64,000 bases of DNA from Echinometra lucunter (Eukaryota; Echinodermata; Echinoidea; Camarodonta; Echinometridae): NCBI GenBank assembly GCA_029962745.1, contig CM057162.1, forward strand, positions 18,189,408 through 18,253,407. Reading direction: 5' to 3'. Below are positions 52,516 to 63,724 of this stretch, piece by piece (position 1 is the stretch's first letter; each line of letters opens with the position of its first letter). The position numbers were made by a program, and so were the translations under genes. Under the pieces are notes generated by a model. The model was not told the origin of the DNA. It was given only the letters and a program-made list of their open reading frames with translations, and ran no database searches.

Positions 52516-53102
52516 TATCAACATTGCTGTTTAGTTAAAGTGATATGCTATATGCATATTGATACGTGCATGTGTCGTTTAAAAATAAAATAATGATTTA
52601 AAAAATTGTGCGTGTAAAATGTAAAAGTTAAATAACCTTGGAGTAATAGGCCTTATCATCTTGAATTACCTTTATTTGATACGCACTGTACTATAGTAAA
52701 AGATTATCTCTGTGAGTAGATCCCCTTCAAAAAGAGATTGACCATCACGAGACGTTAAAATACACGGTACGTGCAAATTGGAGGATATGGACTGGAAAGG
52801 CTTATGTACACACAAACGATATCTTCAACAAACGGAGAATACATGTACAATATGGATACGGTGAAATAATCACGTCCAGTATAGTATCAAGAATATTGCC
52901 CGATAGCTTTCCATAGATTTCACGGCACTGGCCAACGTATGTGGACGCGGCAACCCTTGCAAGATTCTTGGTGTCATTATATTAGACGGAATAATATCCA
53001 GTTTGTACGTGAACCACTTATCATTACCCCTTGATCGCACTTTTCGGATTATATACACAACTGAAGATCGTTATAAATAGTTAGGGTTCTGTAGGGAGTA
53101 TA
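52516..53102. other. Upstream region of the UGT gene
   Basis: Contains TATAAATA at 53072-53079, only 23 bp before the ATG, which is too close for a normal TATA-directed start unless the 5' leader is nearly absent. No other regulatory motif was recognised. Confidence 0.4.
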
Positions 53103-53423
53103 ATGGCGAGTCCACCGTATCAACCACGGACACAAATTCCAGTCCCATTCATCTGCTTTTGTGTTGTGATTGTGCTGGTACCCTCGATCGAGGCAGGGAA
53201 CGTCCTCATCACCACCAGTCTCGGCGAAGGGTCTCATTATTTTGTGGGGAAGACCATCGGGAAGTATCTGGCGAAACAGGGGCACAACGTTTCGGTGCTA
53301 ATCAGCGAAGCGTATGCCCACAGGGCGAAGAATCCGGATGATTCGGAGCTGAATTTTATCATCTTTCACCAGTCACCGGCTGCACTTGAGTCTGTGAAAG
53401 AGAGACATTTGGCCTTTTCAAAG
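53103..53423 (+). CDS. UGT exon 1
   Basis: 107 codons ending in phase 0 at GTAGAC. It codes the signal peptide, the first beta strand NVLITTSLGEGSHYF with the presumed catalytic His, and YLAKQGHNVSVLI, the acceptor-side Rossmann half. The ATG is the first in frame with a signal sequence behind it. Confidence 0.88.
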
Positions 53424-56113
53424 GTAGACTATGTCATAATAATTCTGTTTATAATTTCTTATCAATTATGGAAAACATCCTCTCACCTTTTCCTGTTGGG
53501 AACCTGATTCACAAGCTTTGCATTTAAAGGTTTCCTCCACAATATACAGCGAGCATTGTTTATTTATATATGTACTGAATTTGTGTAAATATATTTCATA
53601 TAGGTCTACTAAGTAATACAAGTACTCATACACAGGACTGCTCATAAACATGTTTCATCTTAGTTTGAGATTTTTTTAGATCAGCTACTCACAAAGTTAG
53701 CCAATGCCTTTAAGTAATCATTCAACCACTCACTCAGTTATTCAATCAGTTAATCAGCTAGTATGTCAATTAATGAATGAATCGATAAACAGCCAGTCAT
53801 TCATACACCATTTCCATTTAAAAAAGATGATTGATGCTTGCCGATTATGCGAAATTCCTACTCTCGAATCCAGAAGGGAAAAACTTTGCTTGGATTTCAC
53901 AATGCCATTAGCCAAATATCCAACATGTAGTACCCGGCTACCTCCTTCGAAAAACCTACCCATCAACCTACGACATACTCCTGGATATCAGCAATTCAAA
54001 TACAAAACAAATCGCTTCCGCAACAGCCCCATACCGTATTTTGTAGATCTTCTTAATAAAGTCAAGCCCAATCAATAACTAGAATAGAAAACCGATGTTC
54101 ATTTCATTTGTTCTCTATCCATTCATAAAGTTTGTTCAATTTTGATATAAGACAATAAACTATCATGACTATAGTCCTTAAACATCTTAGCAAATGTTTA
54201 ACGCAAAATTACAGCTTTTCTTACATAAGTACATTACTACTTTTTAAGCAATAACACAAATACTTGCAATATCAATTGTAAAATGTAATGGGGAAATTTT
54301 ATCAGTTTTATCTAATATCCGTATAATGACTTCTTTAAAACTTTCATACGTAATTTGTATTTCGTGACATGTACTTTTATAACTTCCTCCTTTGTTTCTG
54401 TTGTTTATATTTTATCGCTCCAGCAACTCTCTGATTTTGTATTATTTTATGTTTATTTATTTTCGATGCCTAAGTAATCTTGTCTTATGAACTACATATT
54501 TCTTATTTCAGTATTGACAAATGTAACTGTTTTTAATGTTTGAAATATGTAATGGTCTCTTAATTGTGTACATGACCAATTCAGCCATTGGGCTGCGACT
54601 CATGTTTTTAATAAACCCTGAACTGAATTGAATTGAATTGACAATAATGTTATTAGTTTCCCAGACCTAAATAATCATATCAATTCGAATTTAGTGTGGA
54701 TTCCCTGTTTACAGTTTCTTTAGTGTCGTCTTCAATGTAGCCTTTGTCTTGATGGAAAGCTTCTGCTTACATGCAAAACAAAAAGGGAAGCTGCGATAAA
54801 ATATTGACGTGTAGCGTCACCATACCCCTGTTACTCTCAAATTTTATATTAAACATTATCATGTGTATAGAACATTAAAATTATATATATCTGCGTAATA
54901 GAGTGAAAAGAGGTATGTTGTATTTTTTTTTCAGAGAATTTTTGTTTTTGAAATACGCAGAGGTATATGATATGGTATTCAGAAATATTCTGGTTGCAGC
55001 CATTAGAAAATGTGAAAAACGTAGCCTTTAATTACAGTGTGCACAAGATCTTGATCATGTTGATGATACCAACGAGAACAAATACAAAGTATGGTCAAGA
55101 CTGAATTTTGCACCCTTTGACAAAGTTACTTTTGCTCACTCATTACGCATGAATTATTTTAAGGGTTTTTTGGCATCATGTCATAGAAGAGACCTTGGGC
55201 CGTCCACAATTATGAAGAATTCTTCAAATGCTTTGAAATATTGACATGGTGAGACTTTTTCCGAATGTAACCATTTTTCTAGGACACTCTGTATAGCGCT
55301 GATTGATCTTTGAGAGTTATATTTTCTGTCTTATCCCAACATGCCTAATATCAATTGGGTTACATCCGGAGGAATGGGAGGGGTGACATTCATCGCTATG
55401 CATTTACTCTATTAACCCATTCGTGACAGGAATTATTTAAAGCCTAATTTGATCAGCTTTTATTCTTCAAACTGGCAACACCAACATTTTTCTTTCATTG
55501 CTACATTTTATTTTATAAAACATCATGTATCTGAAATAAATATAAATTGACAGAATGTATGATGAGAAGTCATAAAGTTGCCAGGTTGCAGGGGAAAACG
55601 GTAATTTTAACATTTTCATCGCATTGCCAATTTAAGTATTTTAATACTTATTTTCCTTTAAAAAAAATTCAGCATCAAACAAAAAATATTGATACAACGA
55701 AAATGGGCACAATATGTGTAGACTTTTTTTGCTCTTTTTGCTCATGTATTTGGTTTGATATTTAGGGCTTTGCATCAAAAGTTATTAGACCAAACCACAT
55801 AATGTGGACCCTCTGTCATGAATGGGTTAATCTGCTTCGGTGATATGTATCCAAAGCTAATAGCATCCGAGGGGCATAGTTGAAGGATCAGGTATTCAGA
55901 TATTAAACATGTATTTCAACAATTATTTAAAAGGTCTGCTTTGCAGGATCATAATTTGAATGAACGGGCGAAGCGGTATTAGCGCTGGACGCCTTCCATT
56001 TTCCCTTCCCTAAAATAATCAAAACCAGGCCTACTGTATTCACAGCAACCTTTGCCCTTTCCTCCCTTCCAATATACATGGATGGAAATTTAGTGAATCA
56101 CTATCTTATCTTA

Positions 56114-56147
<34 letters not shown>

Positions 56148-56149
56148 GC

Positions 56150-56190
<41 letters not shown>

Positions 56191-56999
56191 TAATAATAAT
56201 TTTTAAAAATAAGATAAAATTGTTTCTAACTCTTCTCTTGATAGAATGCGCTAGAACCAAGCACTGGTATGTACGTAATGAAGCTCATGCAAACTCATCG
56301 GAAGGGGGTTGTTGACGACTGCGAAGACCTGCTTGCACGCAACCCGGACGTCATGCGCCGACTCGAAGAGGGGAAGTTCGATGTGGTCGTCTATGACTTG
56401 ATCTGGTTGTGCAGTCTGCTGCTTGCTATGAAGTTAAACACGGTGGCAGTGGTATCTAGCCCGATGGCCGTCCCGACAATGATCTCGTCGTTCGCGAGAA
56501 ACCCGCTAAACTTGGCGTACACCCCAGAATCAATGAATGCGTACACTAACAAGATGAGTTTCTTCCAGGTAAAATCTGGCTCTGTTATGTTCATTTGAAA
56601 TCACTTCACAACAAGGGAACAATTCCGTAACAGAAATAATTGATAGCTGCCATCGTTTGCATAAACATGATTGCTGGCACCAGCGCAAAAAACAAAAAAC
56701 AAAAACCCACAAATTCCACCCGACAATACACAATGTAACCACCATCTACACCACCACCACCACCACCAATACATGTACCTCAACACCACCATTACTACTG
56801 TTGCTTCTTCTACTGCTGCTACTGACCCGAAAAGAGTCCGTTGGGCCACACTCCGTTCCTGGTTTAAAAAAAAAAAAAAAAAAAACCTGACCTGACCTGA
56901 AATAGGGTCATGAAGATATGCTTCTGGGTTACATCTGACCTTGCCCAGGTCATTTTATGGCCCCAGTGGACTCTTTTCCGAGTCAATCTGACTCGAAAA

Positions 57000-57046
<47 letters not shown>

Positions 57047-57075
57047 TTATTACTGCTATAACTACTATACTACTG

Positions 57076-57112
<37 letters not shown>

Positions 57113-59602
57113 ATGTACTACTACTACTACTACTATAACAACTATCATCGTCACTATTTGTAGACTACTGATACGTTTAACTTCTTGTTCGTTCTTTCCT
57201 ATATTTTATTATTGTATTTTATCTATTTTTCATTTTTATGTTCTAATTTTATTGTTTACAGCGTGTGAATAACGTCATTGCTAACGGCGGACTTACCGCT
57301 GTATTGGAGTACATGCATTCGCCGTTCGACGATTTACGAGAGCGTTACCAGATCAGACCAGAGTTATCCGATTCCGTCACGGATTTGGTCGGTTCCTATA
57401 CCGATTTGTACCTCATGAATCTGGATTTTGCCGTCGAGTACCCGCTCCCTATTCTCCCGAATATGATTCCCATAGGAGGCATCACAGCCACGCCACCATC
57501 CCCTTTAGCAGATGTAAGACATTCTTCTTGTTAGCAGACTTTACTTATGTGATATCTATATTGTGAAATGTAATGAAAATAATAATAGAAAATAATAGAA
57601 AAAATGTAAAGAAAATTCGAAAAAAAAGCAAAGCAAAACAAACATGACTTGCAGCTAGAAGAAAATTAACTCTAGGTCAATTTAAATACCATGTTGTACA
57701 TCCTTTAGAAATCTTGACTTTTTGAAAGCAAATGCGATCCTGTTATCAAAACAATGGAAAATAGTGGACTTACTACATTGTATTATGATGCACACTTTTT
57801 GAATTCTCTGAAGCGTATTGTAAGTTCACCTCCATTTTACAAGAACTAAACGCCGGCTTTTCTTGTTTTGTTTTGCTTTGTTTTGTTTTGGTTCTGTTTT
57901 AGTCGTTGGAAAAGTGGTAAAAGGGATTGGATTATGTTGATGTTGGGTTTTCTTGATTTTAATGCCGGTGATAGCATTGGAATGACCGTGCATCGAATCC
58001 CTCAAATACAATACGCATCCCGTTGAAGAGCATTAGCTGCCATGTTGTCTTTCCGTTTTACAAGATCATATTTTTTCCTGATATTGGCTTAACTGAACCA
58101 GAGTACACTGTAACCGTTGTCAGAGGCGTATTATGAACTCTCAGAACTGTCGCTTAAAAGCATTAGGTTGGTTGAAATATGAACCTACCCACGTTTTGAT
58201 TAAAAACATCCCCATATGTTTTTTTTTTTTACATACAAAATTAGTTAACCAACGTTTGGTAGGTAACCAACCTAATGAATTTTAACCAACAGGCTCTGGG
58301 AGTGTGGGTCGAGGCATTCACAGGGCACCAGTAACATGGTGGTATTTAGAAAAGGGAATGGAGGAATAACCCGGCAGTATTTTTAAGAAGAGAAATTTTC
58401 TTGAACAGTTCATTTATTCATTTTCATACAGGTAACGATTTTTCTGTACACTAACACACACATAATGTTCGACTGACAGTAAGGGTTCCGCCCACTTGAC
58501 CGAAGGCCTGCGAGGCCGACTTTTCTCGTATAGTATTTTCCTTCATCACAAATAATGCGCTATTGGTATATAAAATAACTATGTCTCCTTTAGCATGTTT
58601 AGTCCTTGTTGCCCTTTAAAGGAGAATGCAACCTTGATATCGGTGTGCTTCCAGTGAATGAAGAAGAACAAGAAGAGTAAACAGTGAAAATTTGAGCAAA
58701 ATCGACAATCTGTTCAAGAGTTATGAACTTTGAAAGTTTAAGTTAATCCTTATTATAGGATCCTTAAATTGGCAACTTTGCCAGCATCTGCGATGTCATC
58801 GTGGACAACTCTCCATTCATTTTGTACACAGAATTCAACATTTTCTTTATTTTCAAGAGAAATCAAAATTCTTTTGATTTATTGTTTGAGTATGACATGG
58901 CTATATCAATTCTGCAAGCATATTGGGAAGAATTACATTGATTCCTGACCTGAAAGTTCAGATAAATCAATTTTGTTGAAAAATTATTACAAAATGAATT
59001 GAGAGTTGTCCACAATGACATCACAGATGCTGGCAAAGTTGCCAACTCAATGATCCTCATAATAGGGATTTACTGAAACTTTCAAAATTCATAAGTCTTG
59101 AACCGATTGTCCGATTTTGCTCAAACTTTCACCGTTTACTCTTCTTGGTCATCTTTATTCACCAAGAGCACACTGATGCTTGGGTTGCATTGTCCTTTAA
59201 TAATTATCAAACTTCCTTCTGGCACAGGAATTGGTCAGAGCGGTGTGATATTATAGATTACAATTTGCTATTTCGGCCTCGTTGGCCTTCGGTCTCGCGG
59301 GCCTTCGGTGAAGTGGGCTGTCACCGACAGTAAAGTGATAGACTATTTCTGATCTGCCATTCGACACACTTTTTGTCAGGGTTTAGAAGCATTCATCCAG
59401 TCATCTGGCGACGAGGGCGTCATCTTATTCACTCTGGGTACCTACGTCACCCAAATCAAACCAGATTTCCTTGAGCCTTTTGCAGAGGTCTTCGGGCGAT
59501 ATCCGCAGATGAAAGTCCTGTGGCAATTGGCAGGTGAACCGAAGTTTAAGCTGCCGCCAAACGTGAAGACGATGCCATGGCTGCCTCAAAATGATATCCT
59601 AG
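53103..59602 (+). CDS. UDP-glycosyltransferase, exons 1-4 (partial)
   Basis: Exons: 53103-53423, 56245-56568, 57262-57513, 59380-59602, phases 0-0-0-1, 373 codons plus one base. The gene continues beyond the window, since no exon with the expected HPKxxxFVTHGG donor-site motif was seen. The N-terminus has a signal peptide (FICFCVVIVLVPSIEA). GEGSHYF supplies the likely catalytic His45 and FDVVVYDLI the partner Asp158. Exon 4 has GVIFTLGTYV and WLPQNDILG, the start of the family signature. Members transfer a sugar from a UDP-sugar to small lipophilic acceptors in the ER lumen. The missing part should hold the UDP-sugar site and C-terminal anchor; usual length is about 520-530 residues. Confidence 0.92.
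53834..54998 (+). repeat. Duplicated block, copy 2 (LINE end plus flank), in UGT intron 1
   Basis: Same orientation as 46230-47398 and nearly the same sequence, including the TTGAA tail (about 54627-54640) and about 360 bp beyond it. This copy keeps one LINE frame (ACRLCEIPTLESRREKLC to SPIPYFVDLLNK) where copy 1 has a frameshift. Confidence 0.85.
55000..55305. repeat. Interspersed repeat, copy 2
   Basis: Divergent relative of 50735-51030, directly abutting the duplicated LINE block. Ends near TTCTAGGACACTCTGTATAG. Confidence 0.55.
55416..55826. mobile_element. TTAA-flanked MITE, family 4 copy 2
   Basis: 411 bp, ends CCCATTCGTGACAG and (reverse complement of right end) CCCATTCATGACAG, TTAA at 55412-55415 and 55827-55830. 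Closely similar to 14958-15366 throughout. UGT intron 1. Confidence 0.88.
56114..56205. repeat. AAT microsatellite
   Basis: (AAT)n with GCA and AAA interruptions, 40 bp before UGT exon 2. Confidence 0.9.
56245..56568 (+). CDS. UGT exon 2
   Basis: 108 codons, phase 0-0, between CTTGATAG and GTAAAA. It codes a helical acceptor-binding part and FDVVVYDLIWLCSLLLA with the presumed catalytic Asp. Confidence 0.88.
56822..57000. repeat. Foldback MITE fragment related to 30898-31126
   Basis: GACCCGAAAAGAGTCCGTTGG at the left, recognisable in the block AGAGTCCGTTGGGCCACACT, and GACTCTTTTCCGAGTC at the right form the mirrored arms, with an A-run and repeated CCTGA in the middle. The terminal CACTCTTAAAAA is missing. 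UGT intron 2. Confidence 0.6.
57000..57140. repeat. TAC microsatellite
   Basis: (TAC)n with interruptions in UGT intron 2. Poly-Tyr and poly-Thr frames are artefacts. Confidence 0.9.
57262..57513 (+). CDS. UGT exon 3
   Basis: 84 codons, phase 0-0, between TGTTTACAG and GTAAGA. It codes DLYLMNLDFAVEYPLPILPN and then MIPIGGI, the conserved block preceding the linker to the C-terminal domain (LxNxxxxLE-x-PRP-x-xPNxxxxGG in relatives). Confidence 0.88.
58165..58285. repeat. Short inverted repeat ATTAGGTTGGTT / AACCAACCTAAT
   Basis: About 120 bp with ATTAGGTTGGTT on the left and AACCAACCTAAT on the right, and GTTAACCAAC in the middle. A related phrase is at about 50288. Possibly a small MITE in UGT intron 3. 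Confidence 0.45.
58620..59196. mobile_element. TTAA-flanked foldback MITE, family 1 copy 2
   Basis: 577 bp with long mirrored arms starting AGGAGAATGCAACC, flanked by TTAA at 58616-58619 and 59197-59200. Full-length relative of 83-671. UGT intron 3. Confidence 0.88.
59380..59602 (+). CDS. UGT exon 4
   Basis: 74 codons plus one base, between TTTTTGTCAG and GTAAGA. It codes LEAFIQSSGDEGVIFTLGT, MKVLWQLAGEP and MPWLPQNDILG, the entry to the UDP-sugar-binding domain. Confidence 0.9.
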
Positions 59603-59623
59603 GTAAGAAAATGAGGATGGTAC

Positions 59624-59875
59624 TCTCTAAATTTGAAAGTCTTATATTTAAATCTTAAAGACTAACTTTTAAATCTAACAGAGACTGTTATTAGTGACGA
59701 AACCTTTGGGATTTAAAATAAGTCTTTAATAAGACTTAAAATTTTAAAACCAAAAAAGACTTAAAATATAAGTCTCTTAGAATTAAAATCTAAATCTTTT
59801 CAGTTTAACCTTTAAATCTTTTAAGGTTTTAATAACAGATAAATCTTTTGGAGACTTGTATTTTCAGAGAAAGTG
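59624..59875. repeat. AAGTCTT/AAATCTT-rich foldback repeat
   Basis: ACTCTCTAAATTTGAAAGTC at the left is loosely mirrored by GACTTGTATTTTCAGAGAAAG at the right. AAGTCTT and AAATCTT motifs recur in both orientations between. Just after UGT exon 4. Confidence 0.5.
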
Positions 59876-61246
59876 GGACTGGAAAAAACGACAACATAGA
59901 TTCAAAATGTGCAATTTATTCAGGCAAACATTAATTTATTTGATTGCAACTCCATATAACAAATACATTAAATGACATTCAAATATAATATAATAATTGC
60001 AATTGTCAAATGCAGAAATAGCGACCATGTTTATTACGGTAATAAGGTGTAAGGTTGATCTCATATGAAAAGTGTATAAACACGGCATGCATCGATCCAA
60101 CTTATCTATTTAAAAAAAAAAAAAAAAAACATAATCATCTAGCTCTCACATTTGTGTTGCAGTAATATGTGCCCTGATAGATGCTTTACATCATATAGAT
60201 GCCATCCTGTGAAATCATGATGGAGAGAACCAGATTTTTTTTCTTTTTGTGCATGGGAACCCTTATTTCTTGAGAGCAGTGGTTTAGCTGTCTATATTCA
60301 ATCGATAAAGGGGGAAAAAAAATTCAAACAAATTTCGACATTTGTTGAAAAAAAAATATATCACGCTTTGCACACTTTTCGCTGGAGTCAACATAAACAT
60401 TACAAACATTATACATTATGTTGTCCTAAATGGAAGGGGCACATATTGTGCAGCAAGTTAAAGTTAACCAAATGTGGCCATCTAGGGAGTTACTTACTCC
60501 CACGCTGTACTATCAAAAGTGAACACAATTAATTTTCAACCTGCAGAGTGGATGAAGGAGTTGCCATCAGATATCATTGGTCAGTCAACTACACCTGCAG
60601 ACCTTGCGCTCATCAGGGGCCCATTGCATAAAACTTTTTATTCCATAAAAAAACTACGGCAAACTATGGCAAATTTGAGGGGCCTACCCCACAACCCCCC
60701 CCCCCCCTTCAGATTAGTGCCCCATTTATTCAGTTTTAAATTATCTTTGCCTCAGGGTGACTCTTGTCAAGTTTGGCTGAAATAAGTCATGTGTTCATGA
60801 GAAGAATGCAAAAAATAACATTGGGATTCCTAGGCAATTTGGGGGCTGTCTTTGGGCCCCCTTGACCAACTTTAGGTCAGTAATTCCTAAAGATGATTCA
60901 TGTAAATTTTCATTATAAAGCCGGCACTGTGTTATTGAGCAGGAACCACAAATGTGATAAGCTCAATTGATCATTTTACTCAGAAATTTTTTTTTTGCAG
61001 GATCTTTTTAATATAAAAATACGTGCTATAAGGCTTTTAAAAAATCATGTCTCGAAGATGCAGCAAGCATTTGATTTTGCAAAAGTCAGACTTTTATTTA
61101 TTCTTTGGTATTTTTCTATTTCATTTTAAAAGAAAAAAAAAGTGAAATGCTATGTGGTTTCCAAAATTACAAAAAAAGCTTCTCAATCACTTTTGGTAAC
61201 AGATGTGTAAGGAGGGGGAACTCAGTTGATTTTTTGCAGGGTAAGC

Positions 61247-61277
<31 letters not shown>

Positions 61278-61342
61278 TTCCACGTCAGATGGAAAAAAAA
61301 ATCTCACAAGCTTTGAAATATGTTTTTTAAGCCTAATATTAA
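59876..61342. other. UGT intron 4, repeat-rich
   Basis: AT-rich with A-runs (about 61247-61270), T-runs and a C-run (60697-60710). No UGT exon recognised. Confidence 0.4.
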
Positions 61343-61703
61343 GAAGGCATTATACATTCACTGTAACTTTACAATGCATCCATTTAAATTCAATTTACTG
61401 CCACATTTAAGGGACATATATCATCACAAAGAAAGTGCTTAAATTTCAAATGAAAAGTGTCCTAAGAAAGAATAATGTAAAATTCAGTATTGAAACAACA
61501 CAGCAAAATTTGGAGAAAAAAAAAAACACAACCAGTGTGTCAAATATAAATTACAGATTGAGTCAATAAAAACGGGATAATTTTGAAAAAGTCCATCCAA
61601 ATTTTGTTCCAAATTATGATGTCTATATTCTGATGTTTATAGATTCTCTGAAATCTTATCTTTCCAATGCAATTAAAAAAAAATTTGTTCATGCTTGTGC
61701 GAA

Positions 61704-61766
61704 CATGAGATGGTTTTGTCGGGGGTTCAAAAAACTTTTTTGAAACCACGACAAAACAATCTCATG
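61704..61766. repeat. Short hairpin, CATGAGAT..ATCTCATG
   Basis: 63 bp fold into a hairpin: CATGAGAT, two mismatched bases, TTTTGTCG at the left pair with CGACAAAA, two bases, ATCTCATG at the right, and the inner bases also pair (GTTCAAAAAA/TTTTTTGAAAC). It may be a tiny foldback element. Confidence 0.6.
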
Positions 61767-61792
61767 CTAGCTCAAAAAAGGCTTTTAAAAGG

Positions 61793-62231
61793 CCTTTTTT
61801 ATTTCAGATTTTCGGAAAAGAATTGAAAAGAAGAAAATACGAGTATGCTGCCAATCGGCAATTTTGAGCATGTGCAACAAAGAACAAACAAAAGCCACAT
61901 GACGAAGAATGGCCATTAGCCTTGATCAATTCGACGGTGTTTTGCTTTGCTGATCCCCTGGCATACATTTTTTATTGGAAAAAAGTACAGAAATTTCCTC
62001 TTAGAAACTTTGGAGCAAGATAGACGTATCAATTCTGGACTTTCCCTTAATCAGATGCATTTTCTACGATAAAAAATATCTGAGAGATCGATACAGCAAA
62101 TCACTGTCACCCTGATCAAAGGCTTATACCCATTCTTCGTCATATGTGCTTCGTGCACGTACTCAAAATTGCCGACTGGCAGCGTACTTTTGATTTTCTT
62201 CTTTTAAGTAATTCTTCTGAAATAAAAAAGG
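61793..62231. mobile_element. Foldback MITE with CCTTTTTTATTTCAGA ends
   Basis: About 439 bp. The left arm (CCTTTTTTATTTCAGA, then GCCAATCGGCAATTTTGAG and ATGACGAAGAATGG) is mirrored in the right arm (CATTCTTCGTCAT, TCAAAATTGCCGACTGGC, CTGAAATAAAAAAGG). Target duplication not resolved. Confidence 0.7.
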
Positions 62232-63439
62232 TAAAGAGGTCTAAAAAAAAAAAAAAAAGAGAAAAATAACAAAAAATTATGACATATATAAATATAAACA
62301 TATTCGAATATTTATCACAAAATTAAGAAATCAGTTGGCGATAAAAAGTAGGATTGACTAATCGAGCTTGTCGTCACCATGTTAGCAGAACTGAAATACA
62401 ACAGCCTCTGAAAAGAGTGAAAAATTTCTCTTTTTTACTTCTTTAACCAGTGTCTCCATATGGGGGTTTCGGTTTGAATTTGGGTAAATAAAACAATAAC
62501 CCCTGTAAAAAAAATTTTATATTTGCAAGCGGCCGCAAATTATTTAGTAGTCGCAGTTATTTATTTAAAAAACTCCACAGCCCCTATGTAAAAAAGTTAT
62601 GACTCACGTATGTGATATGATATCAACAGAATTTTTAAAAAAAAAATCATACCTGAGTCAATATGACTAAATGGCACTACCAATTTGTTGATGGCAAATT
62701 AATAAAGACAAATGTTGCAAAAAAAAAAAATGCTACACAACATAATATAGGTCTAAGGCACTTTGTCTTTACTCAATGCCATGGCATAGCCATGGACCTT
62801 AACCCGATTCATGTGTGCTACAAATTTTCAATCAAAAATGCATATATAGAGAGGTCTAGGGCATTCTATATTCACAATAACTATAAAATGCATCCATTTT
62901 AATTCAATTTACTGCCATATTTTAGCGACATATATTATCACAAAACAAAGTGCTTGCAGAACACAAGTGAAACTGTTCCCAGAAAGAACAATTTTAAGTT
63001 CAGTATTGAAACAACACAGCAAAATTTGAAAAACATCATCACAACCAGTGTGTTAAATATAAATAAGAGATTGAGTCAATTATTTTGCTTTCTAAGTTTG
63101 CATCATTTTGGATTATATACCAATAGATCACATATTACATGCACTTCATTTTTACTACTGGATCAATTTCAATTTACTGCCACATTTCAGTAATATCTAT
63201 TTTTACAAAACTTACAGTTCAAGTAAAACATGTTCCAATAACAATGTAAATTTCACACTTTTGAAACAATTACCACAACAAAATTGGAAAAATACCAACA
63301 CAATCAGTGTGTAGTATCGAATTTATGGAACGCTCCATGCGCTCACTGAGCCACAGCATGGGAGCCTATTGCGAGTTGTGCTCTAGTTTATTATATATAG
63401 CTCTATGGTACATCTCCACATCATGGGCTACCTTTGAGC

Positions 63440-63580
63440 CAAGTTTGATCACAATCCATCAAGGAGTTCTTGAGATATCACGGTAACAAGAATTTCGTAT
63501 GGATGGCAGACGGACGGATGGACGGACGGACGAAAACATAATTCCTCCAACACCCTTCGGGGCGGAGGCATAAAAAACTT
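63440..63580. repeat. GGACGGAC-containing repeat end
   Basis: GACGGACGGATGGACGGAC is followed by TCCTCC..GGGGCGGAGGCATAAAAA, a phrase I associate with dispersed repeats of marine invertebrates. The element class is unknown. Confidence 0.45.
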
Positions 63581-63724
63581 TAACTGTCATAGGTTGTGTA
63601 CTTAATGAGATATGAACGTTTAAAGCTCAAGAGGTAATGTAAACATAAATGACCATGTAACGCAGAAGTAGGCGACCTCATGACGCGTGGTCATGTTTTG
63701 TTTAGCACATGCCAAGTTTTTTTT

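Larger units (their letters stand above)
61343..63315. repeat. Three divergent copies of an unclassified repeat
   Basis: Phrases such as TTCAATTTACTGCCA, CAGTATTGAAACAACACAGC and ACAACCAGTGTGT recur at about 61343-61570, 62855-63080 and (more decayed) 63165-63315, in the same orientation. A foldback element (61793-62231) separates the first two. Confidence 0.6.

Noticed and set aside
53072..53079. TATAAATA as the UGT core promoter
   Set aside because: It is only 23 bp upstream of the ATG, leaving no room for a leader if transcription starts about 30 bp downstream.
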